Assembly: GCA_902760755.1 (NCBI GenBank)
Contig: CACWHK010000001.1
Coordinates: 62,001 to 126,000 of the forward strand
From: an uncultured Lachnospiraceae bacterium
GTDB lineage: Bacteria > Bacillota > Clostridia > Lachnospirales > Lachnospiraceae
Direction: 5' to 3'
DNA length: 64,000 bases
Both the position numbers and the translations under genes were made by a program. The notes under the pieces were generated by a model. That model worked only from the letters and a program-made list of their open reading frames with translations. It was not told the origin of the DNA and did not search any database. Positions 63,698 through 64,000 of this stretch are shown here, piece by piece (positions within the stretch are counted from its first letter, which is position 1; every line of letters starts with the position of its first letter).

Positions 63698-64000
63698 TTA
63701 TGCCGGATCGATGGTAAGGGACTCCAGAAATGCCGCATTTTCGGCAATCACTGCCTTCATGGGAACAGGCCCCGGAGCTCCGATAGTGTTGCGGGCTTCC
63801 ACGCAGGTCTTAAGAGAGATGGCGTCGAAGATATCCTGCTCAAAATGCGGATCGATGGCTTGCAGCTCCTCCAGTGTCAGTTCATCGATGGCAGAGTTTT
63901 TCTCGATGCAGTAGAGCACCAGCCGACCGATGATCCCGTGGGCATCCCGGAAGGGCACGCCCTTCTTTACCAGATAGTCTGCGGCATCGGTTGCATTTGT
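63698..64000 (-). CDS. argH: Argininosuccinate lyase, C-terminal part
   Basis: The last 100 residues of a minus-strand gene that runs off the right edge. ATDAADYLVKKGVPFRDAHG, GRLVLYCIE and LTLEELQAIDPHFEQDIF match the ArgH C-terminal domain (VPFRxAH is diagnostic). It splits argininosuccinate into arginine and fumarate. The catalytic Ser/His regions are outside the window. Confidence 0.95.
   Translation of the reverse strand, partial: TNATDAADYLVKKGVPFRDAHGIIGRLVLYCIEKNSAIDELTLEELQAIDPHFEQDIFDAISLKTCVEARNTIGAPGPVPMKAVIAENAAFLESLTIDPA

Overview
The window reads as an ordinary chromosomal stretch of a spore-forming or spore-derived low-to-mid GC Firmicute, most likely a Lachnospiraceae-type Clostridium relative. 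The grounds are strong AGGAGG-type ribosome sites, the ytfI-gerW pair, the rpmB / Asp23 / DAK-FakA-like / recG order known from Bacillus and Clostridia, and DUF5688 and DUF6382-FHA genes typical of gut and rumen Clostridia. Nearly every gene is on the + strand. The exceptions are the partial activase at the left edge, rpmB, tmcAL, and the argH/small-gene pair at the right edge. I see no insertion sequence, prophage, CRISPR array, rRNA operon or integrase.

Layout. 0-5 kb: end of a CoA-dehydratase activase, then a rhomboid-like pseudoprotease, two unrecognised proteins, ytfI and gerW, and rpmB facing them. 5-13 kb: Asp23 protein, FakA-like kinase, recG, a membrane-tethered GH5 cellulase, rsmD, coaD and an acidic coiled-coil protein. 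13-17.4 kb: tmcAL, recA (with a LexA-like box), recX, DUF5688 and a cold shock gene. 17.5-24 kb: a six-gene surface operon with a transglutaminase-like membrane protein, adenylation enzyme, carrier protein, MBOAT acyltransferase, SGNH-like protein and lipoprotein. It is a dlt-like pathway with unusual partners. 24-32 kb: TetR plus a solitary receiver, rarA, a small membrane protein, and an MFP-ATPase-MFP-permease exporter.

32-49 kb: SEC-C protein, UvrD-like helicase, chorismate mutase, LCP cell-wall ligase, a heterodimeric ABC exporter, Tex, an argD-like aminotransferase, an M18 aminopeptidase and a 1454-residue hybrid two-component sensor. The sensor's usual phosphoacceptor His is replaced by Asn. 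49-54 kb: a coenzyme A supply block (a Rossmann/DUF2520 reductase-like gene, panB, panC, panD, coaBC), which coaD at 11.7 kb complements. 54-64 kb: pyrE, a 49-residue membrane peptide, an Lrp regulator, patatin, birA, tRNA-Gly, guaB, typA, pncB, FHA protein, a small HTH-like gene and the end of argH.

The best leads for something new are the transglutaminase/adenylation/MBOAT operon, the His/Asn-swapped hybrid kinase, the rhomboid-like protein without a catalytic serine, and several structured intergenic regions: a perfect 26-bp-stem hairpin at 11.0 kb, paired 45-bp repeats at 52.3 kb, tandem hairpins at 57.0 kb and a folded GC-rich segment at 58.8 kb. All calls come from reading motifs and gene order by eye; no database search was run.
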